The notes below the pieces were generated by a model. It was given only the letters and a program-made list of their open reading frames with translations, did not search any database and was not told the origin of the DNA. The translations under genes and the position numbers were made by a program. Positions 27,781-37,448 of a stretch of 64,000 bases of DNA are shown here, in pieces. Positions within the stretch are counted from its first letter, which is position 1, and each line of letters begins with the position of its first letter. This stretch comes from Pontibacter flavimaris (GTDB lineage: Bacteria > Bacteroidota > Bacteroidia > Cytophagales > Hymenobacteraceae): contig NZ_LVWA01000005.1 in the NCBI RefSeq assembly GCF_001907195.1, forward strand, positions 62,001-126,000, in the 5' to 3' direction.

Positions 27781-29007
27781 ATGACGGAGAAGTTCGCCGT
27801 AGAATTCGCTAAGCTTGCTACTAGCCAAGCCTTGTACCCAAAGGAGTCGATGCTGGCGGTGGAAGAGCGGCGCAGGAGCCTGTTTATCGGCCTCCCGAAG
27901 GAGTCTTCGTTCCAGGAGAACCGCATCGGCCTGACGCCGGATGCCGTGAAGCAACTCACCGATCAGGGGCATCGCATCCAGATAGAGGCAGGCGCCGGAA
28001 GCCCCTCCAAATACTCCGACAACGAGTATTCTGAGGCGGGTGCCCGTATTGTTTACTCCACTGATGAAGTTTACGAAGCGGACATCATCCTGAAAATCGC
28101 TCCCCCTACCTACGACGAGATAGAATACCTGCGTCCGGGCCAGACATTGGTCTCCGCCCTGCACTTTGGTAACCTGACCTCCGATTACATCAACGCCCTG
28201 CTCCGCAAGAAGATCAACGCCATTTCCTTTGAGTTAATCCGGGATAAATCGGATGCCAAACCCGTAGTGCGTGCCATGAGCGAGATTGCCGGCAGCACCG
28301 TGATGATGGTGGCCGCCGAGTACCTGAGCAGCAGCAATGAAGGCAAAGGCATTATACTTGGGGGGATCACCGGCGTGGCTCCGACGAAGGTAGTTATACT
28401 TGGTGCGGGCTCTGTGGCCGAGTTTGCTGCCCGCGCTGCTCTGGGCTTAGGGGCAGAGGTGCGGGTATTCGACAACCACATCTACAAACTCCGCCGCCTG
28501 AAGCACAACGTGGGGGCGCAGATCTTCACCTCCACCCTCGACAAGGCGATCATGTACAATGAGATCAAGCAGGCAGACGTGGTGATCGGTGCCTTTGTGG
28601 CCGACGAGGGGCAGATTACCTGCGTGGTGGAGGAGAGCATAGTGGCCCAAATGAACCCCGGCTCCATCATCATCGACGTTTGCATCGACCAGGGCGGCTG
28701 CTTTGAAACCTCTGAGGTTACTTCTCACTCCCGGCCGGTCTTTCGCAAGTATGACATCATCCACTACTGCGTACCCAACATACCCTCCCGGGTGCCCCGC
28801 ACGGCTTCTCAGGCGCTTAGCAATATTTTTACACCTATCTTTACCGAGTTCTCCAAGTATGGCGGCATCAACGAGGTGCTGTTCATGAACGAGCACTACC
28901 GCAGTGGCGTCTACATCTACAAAGGCAGCCTGACTAATGCGCATATTGCCAAGCGGTTTGGCATGCGGTACAAGGAGTTGGGGCTGATGATTGCGGTGAG
29001 GAATTAA
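27781..29007 (+). CDS. ald: Alanine dehydrogenase
   Basis: NAD-dependent enzyme interconverting L-alanine and pyruvate plus ammonia. 408 residues, the longer form typical of Bacteroidetes with about 35 extra N-terminal residues before the core IGLPKESSFQENRIGLTP. NAD-binding fold VVILGAGSVAEFAARAALGLGAEVRVFDN lies near 205-230. Substrate-side residues ALHFGNLTSDY and DVCIDQGGCFETS are present. ATACTT words occur twice in the gene as rare ATA-CTT codon pairs. It is the last GC-rich gene before the AT-rich polysaccharide island. Confidence 0.93.
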   Translation: MTEKFAVEFAKLATSQALYPKESMLAVEERRRSLFIGLPKESSFQENRIGLTPDAVKQLTDQGHRIQIEAGAGSPSKYSDNEYSEAGARIVYSTDEVYEADIILKIAPPTYDEIEYLRPGQTLVSALHFGNLTSDYINALLRKKINAISFELIRDKSDAKPVVRAMSEIAGSTVMMVAAEYLSSSNEGKGIILGGITGVAPTKVVILGAGSVAEFAARAALGLGAEVRVFDNHIYKLRRLKHNVGAQIFTSTLDKAIMYNEIKQADVVIGAFVADEGQITCVVEESIVAQMNPGSIIIDVCIDQGGCFETSEVTSHSRPVFRKYDIIHYCVPNIPSRVPRTASQALSNIFTPIFTEFSKYGGINEVLFMNEHYRSGVYIYKGSLTNAHIAKRFGMRYKELGLMIAVRN

Positions 29008-29037
29008 GACAATAATTATTTAATCCAATAGTTGACT

Positions 29038-29066
29038 TTTGCTCTATGGTTATATCCTTATCTTTG
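29038..29066 (+). promoter_or_regulatory. Bacteroidetes-type promoter at the head of the polysaccharide locus
   Basis: TTTG (29038-29041), 17 bases, then TATCTTTG (29059-29066), a full match to the TTTG / TAnnTTTG promoter of Bacteroidetes. Transcription would start near 29073, giving a leader of about 50 bases. It is the best promoter seen in the window. Confidence 0.75.
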
Positions 29067-29121
29067 TGAAGATAAGGAGCTTTTTAGTTTCCATTTGTGG
29101 AGTAGATATCTTTGTTGAATA

Positions 29122-30120
29122 ATGAATTTAAAGAATAAAAAAGTATTAGTTACCGGCGCAGATGGCTTTATTGGAAGCCATTTAGTGGAGCGTTTGCTAG
29201 AAGAAGGTTGTCAAGTTAGAGCTTTTACATACTACAACTCTTTTAATAGCTGGGGATGGCTGGATAATTTCCCTAAAGATAAGCTATCTCAAATAGAGAT
29301 ATTCTCGGGAGATATCAGGGATCCAAATGGTGTACGAACAGCCATGAAAGGTATAGATGTGGTATTTCACCTGGCGGCACTGATTGCTATACCTTTTAGT
29401 TACCATTCTCCTGATAGCTACATCGATACCAATGTAAAAGGGACTTTAAATATTATTCAGGCAGCAAAGGACTTAGGGGTAGAGAGAGTATTAGTAACAT
29501 CTACCTCAGAAGTATATGGTACAGCACAATACATTCCGATAGATGAGAAGCACCCACGGCAGCCACAATCTCCTTATTCAGCTTCTAAAATTGGTGCAGA
29601 TTGTATAGCAGACTCCTTTTACAGGAGTTTCAACCTGCCACTCACTATTGTGCGACCATTTAATACGTATGGCCCTCGCCAATCAGCTAGAGCTGTTATT
29701 CCTACTATTATTACACAGTTGCTACAGGGTAAGACCGAAATCAAATTAGGAGATCTGGCACCTACACGCGATCTGCTTTTTGTGAAGGACACAGCCAATG
29801 GGTTTGTTGAAATTGCTAAGGCTGATAGCCTTATAGGAGAAGATTGTAACATCGCGACAGAGTCTGAAATATCTGTTGGAGATCTCGCACAGAGCCTGAT
29901 CAATCAAATTAATCCTGAGGCAAGAATTATTCAGGATGATGTTCGTTTAAGGCCTGAGAAGAGCGAGGTATTTCGTTTATTTGGTGCTAACAGTAAAATC
30001 AAGAGCCACACAAACTGGGAGATGAAGTATACATTAGAGGAAGGACTTGCAGAAACAATTGAGTGGTTCCGTAACAAAGAAAATCTTCGCCAGTATAAGG
30101 CTGACATTTACAATATCTAA
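29122..30120 (+). CDS. legB: LegB-like nucleotide-sugar 4,6-dehydratase
   Basis: An NAD-dependent short-chain dehydratase of 332 residues that makes the 4-keto-6-deoxy form of an activated N-acetylglucosamine, the first step to 2,4-diacetamido-trideoxy sugars and legionaminic acid. It has the Rossmann motif GADGFIGSHLVERL at 15-28, STSEVYG near 132 and the catalytic YSASK near 157. Cofactor-site ARAVIPTII and TRDLLFVKDTANG follow. In Campylobacter the LegB substrate is GDP-GlcNAc. The nearby PtmE-like guanylyltransferase supports the same here, but the nucleotide is inferred. Confidence 0.85.
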   Translation: MNLKNKKVLVTGADGFIGSHLVERLLEEGCQVRAFTYYNSFNSWGWLDNFPKDKLSQIEIFSGDIRDPNGVRTAMKGIDVVFHLAALIAIPFSYHSPDSYIDTNVKGTLNIIQAAKDLGVERVLVTSTSEVYGTAQYIPIDEKHPRQPQSPYSASKIGADCIADSFYRSFNLPLTIVRPFNTYGPRQSARAVIPTIITQLLQGKTEIKLGDLAPTRDLLFVKDTANGFVEIAKADSLIGEDCNIATESEISVGDLAQSLINQINPEARIIQDDVRLRPEKSEVFRLFGANSKIKSHTNWEMKYTLEEGLAETIEWFRNKENLRQYKADIYNI

Positions 30121-30152
30121 CCGATTACCAAGGTAATTTTATTAAGACACTT

Positions 30153-31310
30153 ATGGGGCAGACTTCTCAGTATAGCCACATTATACAATACATAAAATCT
30201 CTCTTCCCGAATCAGGATTTTATTCCCTTACATGAGCCAAGATTCATAGGAAATGAAAAGAAGTACTTAGCAGATGCTATTGACTCAACTTTTGTGTCTT
30301 CAGTAGGTGCTTATGTGAACCGATTCGAAAAAATGATGCAGGATATTACGGGAGCCAGGTACGCCATTGCGACGGTAAATGGTACTGCAGCCCTGCATAT
30401 GGCACTTATTGTAGCTGGCGTAAAGCAGGGAGATGAAGTGCTTTCTCAAGATCTTACCTTTATTGCTACTGCCAATGCCATCAGTTACATTGGTGCAAGA
30501 CCTGTTTTTCTGGATATCGATAGAAAAACCCTTGGCTTGAGTGCTGAAAAACTTGAGGCGTTTTTAAAGGAGTTTGGTAAACGAGAAGGTGGTGCTACTT
30601 TTAACAGCAAAACAGGTAACCGAATTGCTGCTTGTGTACCTATGCATAGCTTTGGTTTCCCTTGTGAAATAGATCGCATTGCTGCCATTTGTCAGGAGTG
30701 GAATATACCTCTGGTGGAAGATGCCGCAGAATCTATAGGAAGCTACTATAAAGGGAATCATACAGGCAATTTTGGCTTGTTAGGTACTTTCAGTTTTAAT
30801 GGGAATAAGACGGTTACCTGTGGTGGGGGAGGAGCAATCGTAACAAATGATGAGCGTATAGCAAAGCTGGCTAAACATCTCACCACTCAAGCTAAGACAC
30901 CACATACCTGGGAGTTTAACCACGATTATATTGGGTATAATTACCGCATGCCAAACCTCAATGCAGCTTTAGCCTGCGCTCAATTAGAGCAATTAAATGC
31001 TTTCGTGGAAAATAAGCGTAAACTGGCTGAAAATTATAAAAACTTCTTTGAGAGGTTAGAAGGAATAGAGTTTGTAGCAGAAGGTAAGGATGCGAAAGCA
31101 AATTACTGGCTGAATACGCTTCTACTTGAAAGTAAGGCAGAACGCGATGCTTTTTTAGGCGAAGTTAATAATAGTGGCGTTATGACTCGACCAGCGTGGA
31201 CTTTGATGCATAAGCTGCCAATGTTCCAGGATTGCTTAAGAGATGACTTACAAGTAAGCCATTGGGTAGAGGAGAGGCTCGTAAATATTCCAAGTAGCGT
31301 GAGAATATAA
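30153..31310 (+). CDS. legC: LegC-like PLP-dependent sugar aminotransferase
   Basis: DegT/DnrJ/EryC1-family aminotransferase, 385 residues, which aminates C4 of the 4-keto sugar made by LegB using PLP and glutamate. It has ATVNGTAALHMALIVAG near 73, the PLP-binding VEDAAESIGS near 193 and the Schiff-base Lys in FSFNGNKTVTCGGGG near 218. The N-terminal extension with FIPLHEPRFIGNEKKYL is typical of LegC. It lies 32 bases after legB and is followed 2 bases later by the acetyltransferase gene. Confidence 0.85.
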   Translation: MGQTSQYSHIIQYIKSLFPNQDFIPLHEPRFIGNEKKYLADAIDSTFVSSVGAYVNRFEKMMQDITGARYAIATVNGTAALHMALIVAGVKQGDEVLSQDLTFIATANAISYIGARPVFLDIDRKTLGLSAEKLEAFLKEFGKREGGATFNSKTGNRIAACVPMHSFGFPCEIDRIAAICQEWNIPLVEDAAESIGSYYKGNHTGNFGLLGTFSFNGNKTVTCGGGGAIVTNDERIAKLAKHLTTQAKTPHTWEFNHDYIGYNYRMPNLNAALACAQLEQLNAFVENKRKLAENYKNFFERLEGIEFVAEGKDAKANYWLNTLLLESKAERDAFLGEVNNSGVMTRPAWTLMHKLPMFQDCLRDDLQVSHWVEERLVNIPSSVRI

Positions 31311-31312
31311 TT

Positions 31313-31939
31313 ATGAATCAGTTTGCTCTATTTGGATATTCAGGCCATGCCTTTGTTATAGCAGATGCCATCAAAATGATGGGGGATGACATGATAGGAT
31401 ATTACGATAGAGCAGAAGCCAAAGTAGATCCATTTAATTTGAAGTACTTAGGTGACGAAAAAGATGAGGTCGCTTTAGATAAAATTAAAGATTCAGGAGC
31501 AAGTTTTTTTGTAAGTATCGGTGATAATTCCATAAGAAAAACGCTGATTAGGCATCTAATTGAGAAAGGATTTGTCACAACTTCCGTTATTCATCCTACT
31601 TCCATTTTCTCTACTTTGGCTACTATTGGAGCTGGAAGCTTTGTGGCCGCTGGAGCAATTATAAATCCCTTGGCCAAGATAGGAGTTGGTGCAATTATCA
31701 ATACAGGTGCAATTGTTGAACATGAATGTCGCATAGGAGACTATGTACACATTGCACCGGGTGCCGTGCTTGCTGGAAGTGTGCATGTAGGTGATGGAAG
31801 TTTTATAGGAGCAAATGCCGTAGTGAAGCATGGCGTTAAAATTGGTTCAAATGTGATAATAGGTGCAGGATCTGTAGTCTTAAAAGATATTGCAATGAGT
31901 CAAACCTGGGTGGGAAATCCAGCTAAACGTCTGGGATAG
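31313..31939 (+). CDS. PglD/LegH-type sugar N-acetyltransferase
   Basis: A left-handed beta-helix acetyltransferase of 208 residues. The N-terminal Rossmann-like domain begins MNQFALFGYSGHAFVIADAI, as in PglD/NeuD proteins. Hexapeptide repeats run from about residue 95 (IGAGSFVAAGAIINP) to VVLKDI. The catalytic His is in IVEHECRIGDYVHIAPG. It should acetylate the new 4-amino group from acetyl-CoA, completing a 2,4-diacetamido-2,4,6-trideoxyhexose. It starts 2 bases after legC, so the three genes are one unit. Confidence 0.85.
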   Translation: MNQFALFGYSGHAFVIADAIKMMGDDMIGYYDRAEAKVDPFNLKYLGDEKDEVALDKIKDSGASFFVSIGDNSIRKTLIRHLIEKGFVTTSVIHPTSIFSTLATIGAGSFVAAGAIINPLAKIGVGAIINTGAIVEHECRIGDYVHIAPGAVLAGSVHVGDGSFIGANAVVKHGVKIGSNVIIGAGSVVLKDIAMSQTWVGNPAKRLG

Positions 31940-32029
31940 ATTTTAGAGTTTTAATGCAGACATTTATCCAAAGTTGATCATTTTCTAAAGTCTTGAAAGA
32001 TATCTTCAGTTAAGCATAAGGAGTAAAAA

Positions 32030-33100
32030 ATGATTTATTCAAAAAGAATTCAGGAGCGAATAATTTCTCCAAATGCCACTATGCTAGAGGCATTGAAATT
32101 AATGGATGACTTAGATAAGAAGCTTTTGCTGATAGTTAATGATAAAAAATTTGTTAGCATCATAAGTGCAGGTGATATACAAAGAGCGATCATAAAGAAA
32201 ATAGATTTAAATACTCAGATATCGAATGTGCTGCGTGAGCATGTTAGAGTAGCTACCTCTAATGATAGTATGGAAGATATTGAGAAATTGATGCTTTCAT
32301 ATCGAATGGAATTTTGCCCTGTTATTAGTAATGAGCAAGACCTGTTAGATGTACACTTCTGGGAAGACATTTTTAAAGATTCAAAGCCAAAACCTACTTT
32401 TCAGTTTGATCTGCCAGTAGTTATTATGGCAGGTGGTTTTGGAACAAGGCTAAAACCATTAACAAATGTTGTCCCCAAGCCTTTAATTCCAATGGGCAAT
32501 GGCACTATGTTAGAGGAGATTTTTTCGAGATTTAGCAGCCATGGTGTAAATGATTTTTTCTTATCTGTAAATTATAAGGCCTCCTTAATAAAATTTTATC
32601 TGGAAGAACTAAAACTTCCCTACAACATCAATTTCATCAAAGAAGATGAACCACGAGGTACGGCTGGTAGTCTTAGTTTACTGAAAGGTAAAATTGAAAG
32701 AACGTTTTTTGTTACAAATTGTGATATAATTATTGATCAGGATTATTCCGATATTCTGAAATACCATCAAGATAGCAGAAACGAATTAACTATAGTTGCT
32801 GCCCTTAAACATTATCAAATCCCTTATGGTACAGTTGAGACAGGTGATAATGGAGAACTAATTGATATACAAGAAAAGCCTAATCAGTCGGTATGGGTAA
32901 ATACTGGCATGTATATTTTAGAACCTCAGCTTTTAAGTGAAATTCCTGAGTTTGGTTTTTTTCATATTACTGAGCTGATCGATAACTTAAAAAAAGAAAG
33001 TCGCAAAATTGGTGTATATCCGGTAAGTGAAGGCTCTTGGATGGATACAGGGGAATGGCAGGAATACGACAAAACAGTTAAAAGACTTGATGGAAAGTAG
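32030..33100 (+). CDS. ptmE: PtmE-like sugar-phosphate nucleotidyltransferase with CBS domains
   Basis: A 356-residue fusion. Residues about 1-115 are two CBS repeats (NATMLEALKLMDDLDKKLLL; IEKLMLSYRMEFCPVIS). Residues 125-356 are a nucleotidyltransferase with VIMAGGFGTRLKPLTNVVPKPL and FVTNCDIIIDQDY. The same CBS plus transferase layout is that of PtmE, the glucosamine-1-phosphate guanylyltransferase of the Campylobacter legionaminic acid pathway. That would provide GDP-GlcN for the LegB route. The nucleotide specificity is inferred from architecture and neighbours. Confidence 0.75.
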   Translation: MIYSKRIQERIISPNATMLEALKLMDDLDKKLLLIVNDKKFVSIISAGDIQRAIIKKIDLNTQISNVLREHVRVATSNDSMEDIEKLMLSYRMEFCPVISNEQDLLDVHFWEDIFKDSKPKPTFQFDLPVVIMAGGFGTRLKPLTNVVPKPLIPMGNGTMLEEIFSRFSSHGVNDFFLSVNYKASLIKFYLEELKLPYNINFIKEDEPRGTAGSLSLLKGKIERTFFVTNCDIIIDQDYSDILKYHQDSRNELTIVAALKHYQIPYGTVETGDNGELIDIQEKPNQSVWVNTGMYILEPQLLSEIPEFGFFHITELIDNLKKESRKIGVYPVSEGSWMDTGEWQEYDKTVKRLDGK

Positions 33101-34328
33101 AAAACGAATTCTTGTAACTGGAATTGGACAAAGCAATTTTTTAAAGCAGCTCTATTCATCCATACATCATGTTACACCGAATACCTATGAATTCGATATT
33201 TTTGGGCTTAATGAGTTGTCAGGGAAAGATGAGTATGGAATAGAAATATTTAGCAAGGTCTACGCTGTACGAAAAAAGGTTTTATTTAAAGATATTAAAA
33301 ATTTATTCGATCTCAAGCTATTCACCCTTTCCATAAAGTTTGTCAGGTATGGGCTTTCTTTCAGAAGCGTAAAGAATTTTGCAAAAAAGTACATTATCAC
33401 AAAAAGTCTGTTTGAAGAGTATAACTTTAATGACTATGATGGGGTGCATATTCATTTTCCTACATTCGATAAGCTAGATATTTACTGGCATATTCCGGCT
33501 AAAATGAAATGCATTGTTTCCTTTTGGGGATCAGATTTGATGAGAAGCAAAGGGTTGTTTAATTATTATATACAAGACCATATAACTAATAGGGCTGATT
33601 TAATTACAACCCATGGGAATGAAATGAAACAACAAATGCTTACAAAGTTTGGGAGGCAATTAGAGAATAAAATCCTTTTTACGCGATTCGCTCCGTTTGA
33701 TCACCTGTATTCTTTAATGGAAGAAAAACTAAGCCATCCGAAGAAAGATTTTGGTTCCTTTCTTACGAAATATCATATACCCGTAAATAAAAAAATTGTA
33801 GTAATTGGTCATAATGGAAGTCCTGGGAATAATCATTTAAAAATTATTGAAGCATTAAAAAAGCTCTCAATCGAAATAAAAGACAGTTCCTTTTTTGTAT
33901 TACCCTTTGCTTACAAACCTTCTAAGGATGATTCTTATGCAGCAAAATGTCAAGAGGCCCTAGTAAAGGCAGGGCTGCAAGGTATGCTGCTGAAAGACTT
34001 TCTTTCGTGGGACGATCTGGCAATATTTAAACGGATTACAGACATAATGATTCACATGCCTGTTTCTGATGCCTTGAGTGGAGCAATGACCGAAGCACTT
34101 TTTTCAGGTTCAAAAGTTATTACAGGCGACTGGTTACCATATAGTCCATTTACAAAGGAAGGGTTGATTTTCGAATCAACCGACTTTGACAATTTACCTG
34201 AGGATTTTATCAAAGCATATAATGCTCTTCCAGAAGAAGAAAAGGTAGTGTTGAAGAATAGAGCAATAATAAAAAATAGGTTCCTATCAGATTATTGTGC
34301 TAAAACCTGGCTCCCGGTTTTTAATTAA
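33090..34328 (+). CDS. Glycosyltransferase (GT-B type)
   Basis: A 412-residue putative transferase. It has the motifs FWGSDLMRSKG near 148 and DITDRADL-like ITNRADLITTHGNEM near 167, and a C-terminal GT-B-like half with VVIGHNGSPGNNHLKIIEAL near 250 and DALSGAMTEALFSGSKVITGDW near 345, in place of the usual E-x7-E loop. The start overlaps the ptmE stop by 11 bases, indicating translational coupling. It probably transfers the diacetamido sugar or another residue to the lipid-linked chain. The acceptor and donor are unknown. Confidence 0.7.
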   Translation: MESRKRILVTGIGQSNFLKQLYSSIHHVTPNTYEFDIFGLNELSGKDEYGIEIFSKVYAVRKKVLFKDIKNLFDLKLFTLSIKFVRYGLSFRSVKNFAKKYIITKSLFEEYNFNDYDGVHIHFPTFDKLDIYWHIPAKMKCIVSFWGSDLMRSKGLFNYYIQDHITNRADLITTHGNEMKQQMLTKFGRQLENKILFTRFAPFDHLYSLMEEKLSHPKKDFGSFLTKYHIPVNKKIVVIGHNGSPGNNHLKIIEALKKLSIEIKDSSFFVLPFAYKPSKDDSYAAKCQEALVKAGLQGMLLKDFLSWDDLAIFKRITDIMIHMPVSDALSGAMTEALFSGSKVITGDWLPYSPFTKEGLIFESTDFDNLPEDFIKAYNALPEEEKVVLKNRAIIKNRFLSDYCAKTWLPVFN

Positions 34329-34332
34329 TAGC

Positions 34333-35754
34333 ATGTTACAAACTAAGGTTAAGAGTGGATTGAAGTGGAATATTATCAACCAGGTAGTATCTCAGCTTAT
34401 TTTTGTGTGGTTTGGAATCTATTTGGCTAGATTACTTGGTCCAGAGGCATACGGACTGGTCGGTATGATTACTGTTTTTTCAGGTTTTGCTAATTTATTT
34501 GTTGATTTTGGCTTTAGCTCAGCCATTATTTACGATCAAAACCTAACCCAAAAGAAGGTATCCAGTGTCTTTTGGTTTAATTTGTTTATAGGTGTAGTAG
34601 TATACCTGTTGTTCTTTATGTTTTCACCACTGATTGCTGATTTCTACAAAGAACCTAAATTGATTCTGCTAACAAGGGTAGTTACTTTAGGCCTGTTAAT
34701 TAACTCTCTTGCGGGCATTCCGAATACACTACTAAGTAAAAATATAGATTTCAAGCAAAAAATAATTGCTGCCTGGATAGCTACTTTCCTTAGTTATGGG
34801 GTTGCGTTTTGGATGGCTTATAATAATTGGGGAGTGTGGAGTTTAGTATTTCAGGGGATAACCTCTTCTATTATAAATCTGATCTTCGTGTGGAGAATTG
34901 CAAAATGGAGCCCTTTATTTCACTTTTCCTGGAGTGAGATCAAAGGTTTGTTTAGCTATGGTTCAGGTATTGTAGGGACCAATCTGCTCGGATATTTAAC
35001 GAGGAATTTGGATAACCTATTAATCGGTAAGTTCTTAGGAAATGCTTCATTAGGAATTTATACAAGAAGTTATACTTTAATGATGTTGCCAATTACAAAT
35101 GTGACCAATGTCTTTAAGAAGGTATTGTTTCCGGCATTTTCTATTATACAAAATGATAAAGAAAAGATTGCGTTACACTACTTAAAGGTTATTAAGTTCA
35201 TAGCCTTAATAACTTTCCCATTGATGGTAGGATTGTTCACAGTAACGGAAGAGTTTGTTATGTTAATTCTGGGAGTTAAATGGGAAGAAGCAATTCCTGT
35301 TATTAAAATGCTTAGTCTACTGGGTGCTTTCCAATCCATACTTTCATTGAATGGAATAATCTACAATGCGACAGGAAATGCTGTGAAAGCATTTAAAGTA
35401 ACATTATACCTTAATGCAGTATTGATTCCATCCTGGATACTAGGCTTATACCTAGGTGGATTGCAGGGCTTGGTGTTAGCTTATTTAATTGTAGGAACAC
35501 TTGGCGCGATACCAATCCTATATGGGTCCTTAAGGCTTGTAAATCTAGATCTAATGGATGTTTGGAGGCAACTGGACAAAGTAGTTTTGGGCTGTTTCTT
35601 TATTTTTCTCGTCAGTTTTTTAGTAGGCAAATTTAATTTAACTCTAGAGATGAGCTTGTTATATAAAGTAGTATTCAGTGGTATTTCATATGCTGCAATA
35701 ATTTTCCTATTAGAAAGAAATACGGTGAAAGATTTAATTAAAAAAATGAAATAA
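34333..35754 (+). CDS. Wzx-like polysaccharide flippase (MOP superfamily)
   Basis: A 473-residue inner-membrane protein with about 12-14 hydrophobic segments. The start MLQTKVKSGLKWNIINQVVSQ and the following LIFVWFGIYLARLLGPEAYGLVGMI are the standard opening of lipopolysaccharide O-unit flippases. It should turn the undecaprenyl-linked repeat unit to the periplasmic face. It follows the glycosyltransferase stop by 4 bases. With the Wzy candidate it implies Wzx/Wzy-dependent assembly, although an ABC-type permease also lies at the left of the window. Confidence 0.88.
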   Translation: MLQTKVKSGLKWNIINQVVSQLIFVWFGIYLARLLGPEAYGLVGMITVFSGFANLFVDFGFSSAIIYDQNLTQKKVSSVFWFNLFIGVVVYLLFFMFSPLIADFYKEPKLILLTRVVTLGLLINSLAGIPNTLLSKNIDFKQKIIAAWIATFLSYGVAFWMAYNNWGVWSLVFQGITSSIINLIFVWRIAKWSPLFHFSWSEIKGLFSYGSGIVGTNLLGYLTRNLDNLLIGKFLGNASLGIYTRSYTLMMLPITNVTNVFKKVLFPAFSIIQNDKEKIALHYLKVIKFIALITFPLMVGLFTVTEEFVMLILGVKWEEAIPVIKMLSLLGAFQSILSLNGIIYNATGNAVKAFKVTLYLNAVLIPSWILGLYLGGLQGLVLAYLIVGTLGAIPILYGSLRLVNLDLMDVWRQLDKVVLGCFFIFLVSFLVGKFNLTLEMSLLYKVVFSGISYAAIIFLLERNTVKDLIKKMK

Positions 35755-35781
35755 ATGTTAGGGGAATTAAGCAAATATTAA

Positions 35782-36291
35782 AAAAGTTTTTTAAAAAGGG
35801 GTGAAGTTATAAAGCGTGAAGTTAAATATAAAATAGGCAATATCAAGCATTCTAACTCTCTCATTGACACCTTGACACCACAGTTGATTGAGATTAGAGA
35901 TAACTTTATATCAGCGCCGGGTTCAATCATCTTGGCTCATGATGCCAGCTTATTTCTGTACACTGGCAAATATAGATGTGAGAAAACAATAATTGGCAAT
36001 AATGTTTTTGTAGGTGCAAATGCCACTGTTTTACCAGGAATCACTATAGGAGATGGTGCTATTATCGGTGCAGGTTCTGTAGTTACAAAGAATGTAGAAC
36101 CTTATACTATAGTCGCAGGGAATCCAGCTAAATTCATGTGCCATGTAAAGGAGTATGTTGCAAAATGCGAAGAGAGGAAGGTAATGTTTTCACCTCCTGA
36201 ATCTTTTAAAAGTATATATAAAGGTGAAAAAATATCGAAACTTCAGGTTTTAGAATTTCAGGAGAAATATAAGGCTGAGAACTACGGATAA
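35782..36291 (+). pseudogene. Acyltransferase of the hexapeptide family, 5'-truncated
   Basis: The frame encodes a beta-helix O-acetyltransferase C-terminus: [23 protein letters not shown], then [24 protein letters not shown] and [22 protein letters not shown]. The catalytic His in LAHDASL is kept. The only plausible start codon is a TTG at 35872, yet family-like sequence (YKIGN...SLIDTLTPQ) continues upstream of it, in frame, to a stop at 35779. About 40-60 expected N-terminal residues are missing. It is either a remnant or an enzyme with a non-canonical start. Confidence 0.6.
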
Positions 36292-36504
36292 TATTTTCTC
36301 TACATGTAAAGGTATAAAGTATAAATCTAGCATTGAAAATAAGAATTTGTGCTGGTGTAGTAAAGTTTTGTTTAATCTCAAGCTTATTCGGTCTGCTAGT
36401 TACTAACTTGCCACAGCGACAGCAGGTGCAGTAGTTTGTATATAAAAAGCAAAAATATACTACCTAGGAGAGTTGGAAATAAAACATGATCATAATTTAA
36501 ATAA

Positions 36505-37386
36505 ATGGATGCACTAGTAAGTATTGTTATTCCTGTATACAACCGAAAGGATCTGATCCAAGATACATTGGAGTCTATACTTAATCAGACATATACACAT
36601 TGGGAATGTATTCTTGTGGATGATCATTCTAATGATGGCACTTTCGAGTATTTAGCTTCTTATATCAAGTCTGATCAAAGATTCAAATTATATAGTAGGC
36701 CTGAAAGTTTGATGAAAGGTGGCCCTTCATGTAGAAACTACGGCTTTACTCAAGCGAAAGGGGAGTATATCCAATGGTTTGACTCTGATGATTTAATGCA
36801 CCAGGATATGCTAAAGTTAAAAGTGCAGGCAATTGAATCCGGAAAACATGACTATGTAGTATGTTTGATGGATGAGTTTGAGGATAAAACAACTATAGAG
36901 AAAAGCTATCAAATTCACTCTAAAAGACCTGTCTTAGATTATTTTTGCAACAAGCTCTTTTTTTTCACTCCAGGCCCACTTTTTTCCAGAACATTTTTAC
37001 AAGAACAGGTTGTTGACTTATTTCAGCCCGCTTTAAGACGGCATCAGGAGTGGGAGTTCTACTTTAGAGTAATAGTTACTTCATTAAACTATAAGCCAAT
37101 AGATAAAGTATTGATTCATAGACGTATTCATAAAGAATCTTTGTCCAAGAAAATTAAAGTGTCAGAAAGCGCTGAATTTTACCTTAAGTCACGAATACTT
37201 GCATTACAATTTCTTCGGGATAAAAGATTAAGTATCAATTCTTCGAATAGCTTTTTCTCAAAAAATCTTAAAGGTTTCTTTCTCTTGTCTATAAGAAAAG
37301 GGAGTTTCAATGTATTAAAGCTCACTTTAGCTTACATGTTTTTGATGATCGAAGTTAATCTTCTGGAAAAAAAGAAAGTGTTATAA
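36505..37386 (+). CDS. Family 2 glycosyltransferase
   Basis: A 293-residue GT-A enzyme. It has VSIVIPVYNRKDLIQDTLESIL at the N-terminus, SCRNYGFTQAKGEYIQWFDSDDLM with the metal-binding DSDD near residue 93, and ending in a weakly hydrophobic C-terminal helix. It adds one sugar to the repeat unit at the cytoplasmic face. A run of eight T lies inside the gene at 36958-36965. The acceptor is unknown. Confidence 0.85.
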   Translation: MDALVSIVIPVYNRKDLIQDTLESILNQTYTHWECILVDDHSNDGTFEYLASYIKSDQRFKLYSRPESLMKGGPSCRNYGFTQAKGEYIQWFDSDDLMHQDMLKLKVQAIESGKHDYVVCLMDEFEDKTTIEKSYQIHSKRPVLDYFCNKLFFFTPGPLFSRTFLQEQVVDLFQPALRRHQEWEFYFRVIVTSLNYKPIDKVLIHRRIHKESLSKKIKVSESAEFYLKSRILALQFLRDKRLSINSSNSFFSKNLKGFFLLSIRKGSFNVLKLTLAYMFLMIEVNLLEKKKVL

Positions 37387-37448
37387 ACCAGAATATTTTT
37401 TGATAAACTTAAATAGGATGAATTTAACCAGATTAATATTTAAATAAG

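Noticed and set aside
29008-29121. tRNA or attachment site at the island's left edge
   Set aside because: No tRNA-like cloverleaf or direct repeat shared with the right edge near 49.6 kb was found by eye.
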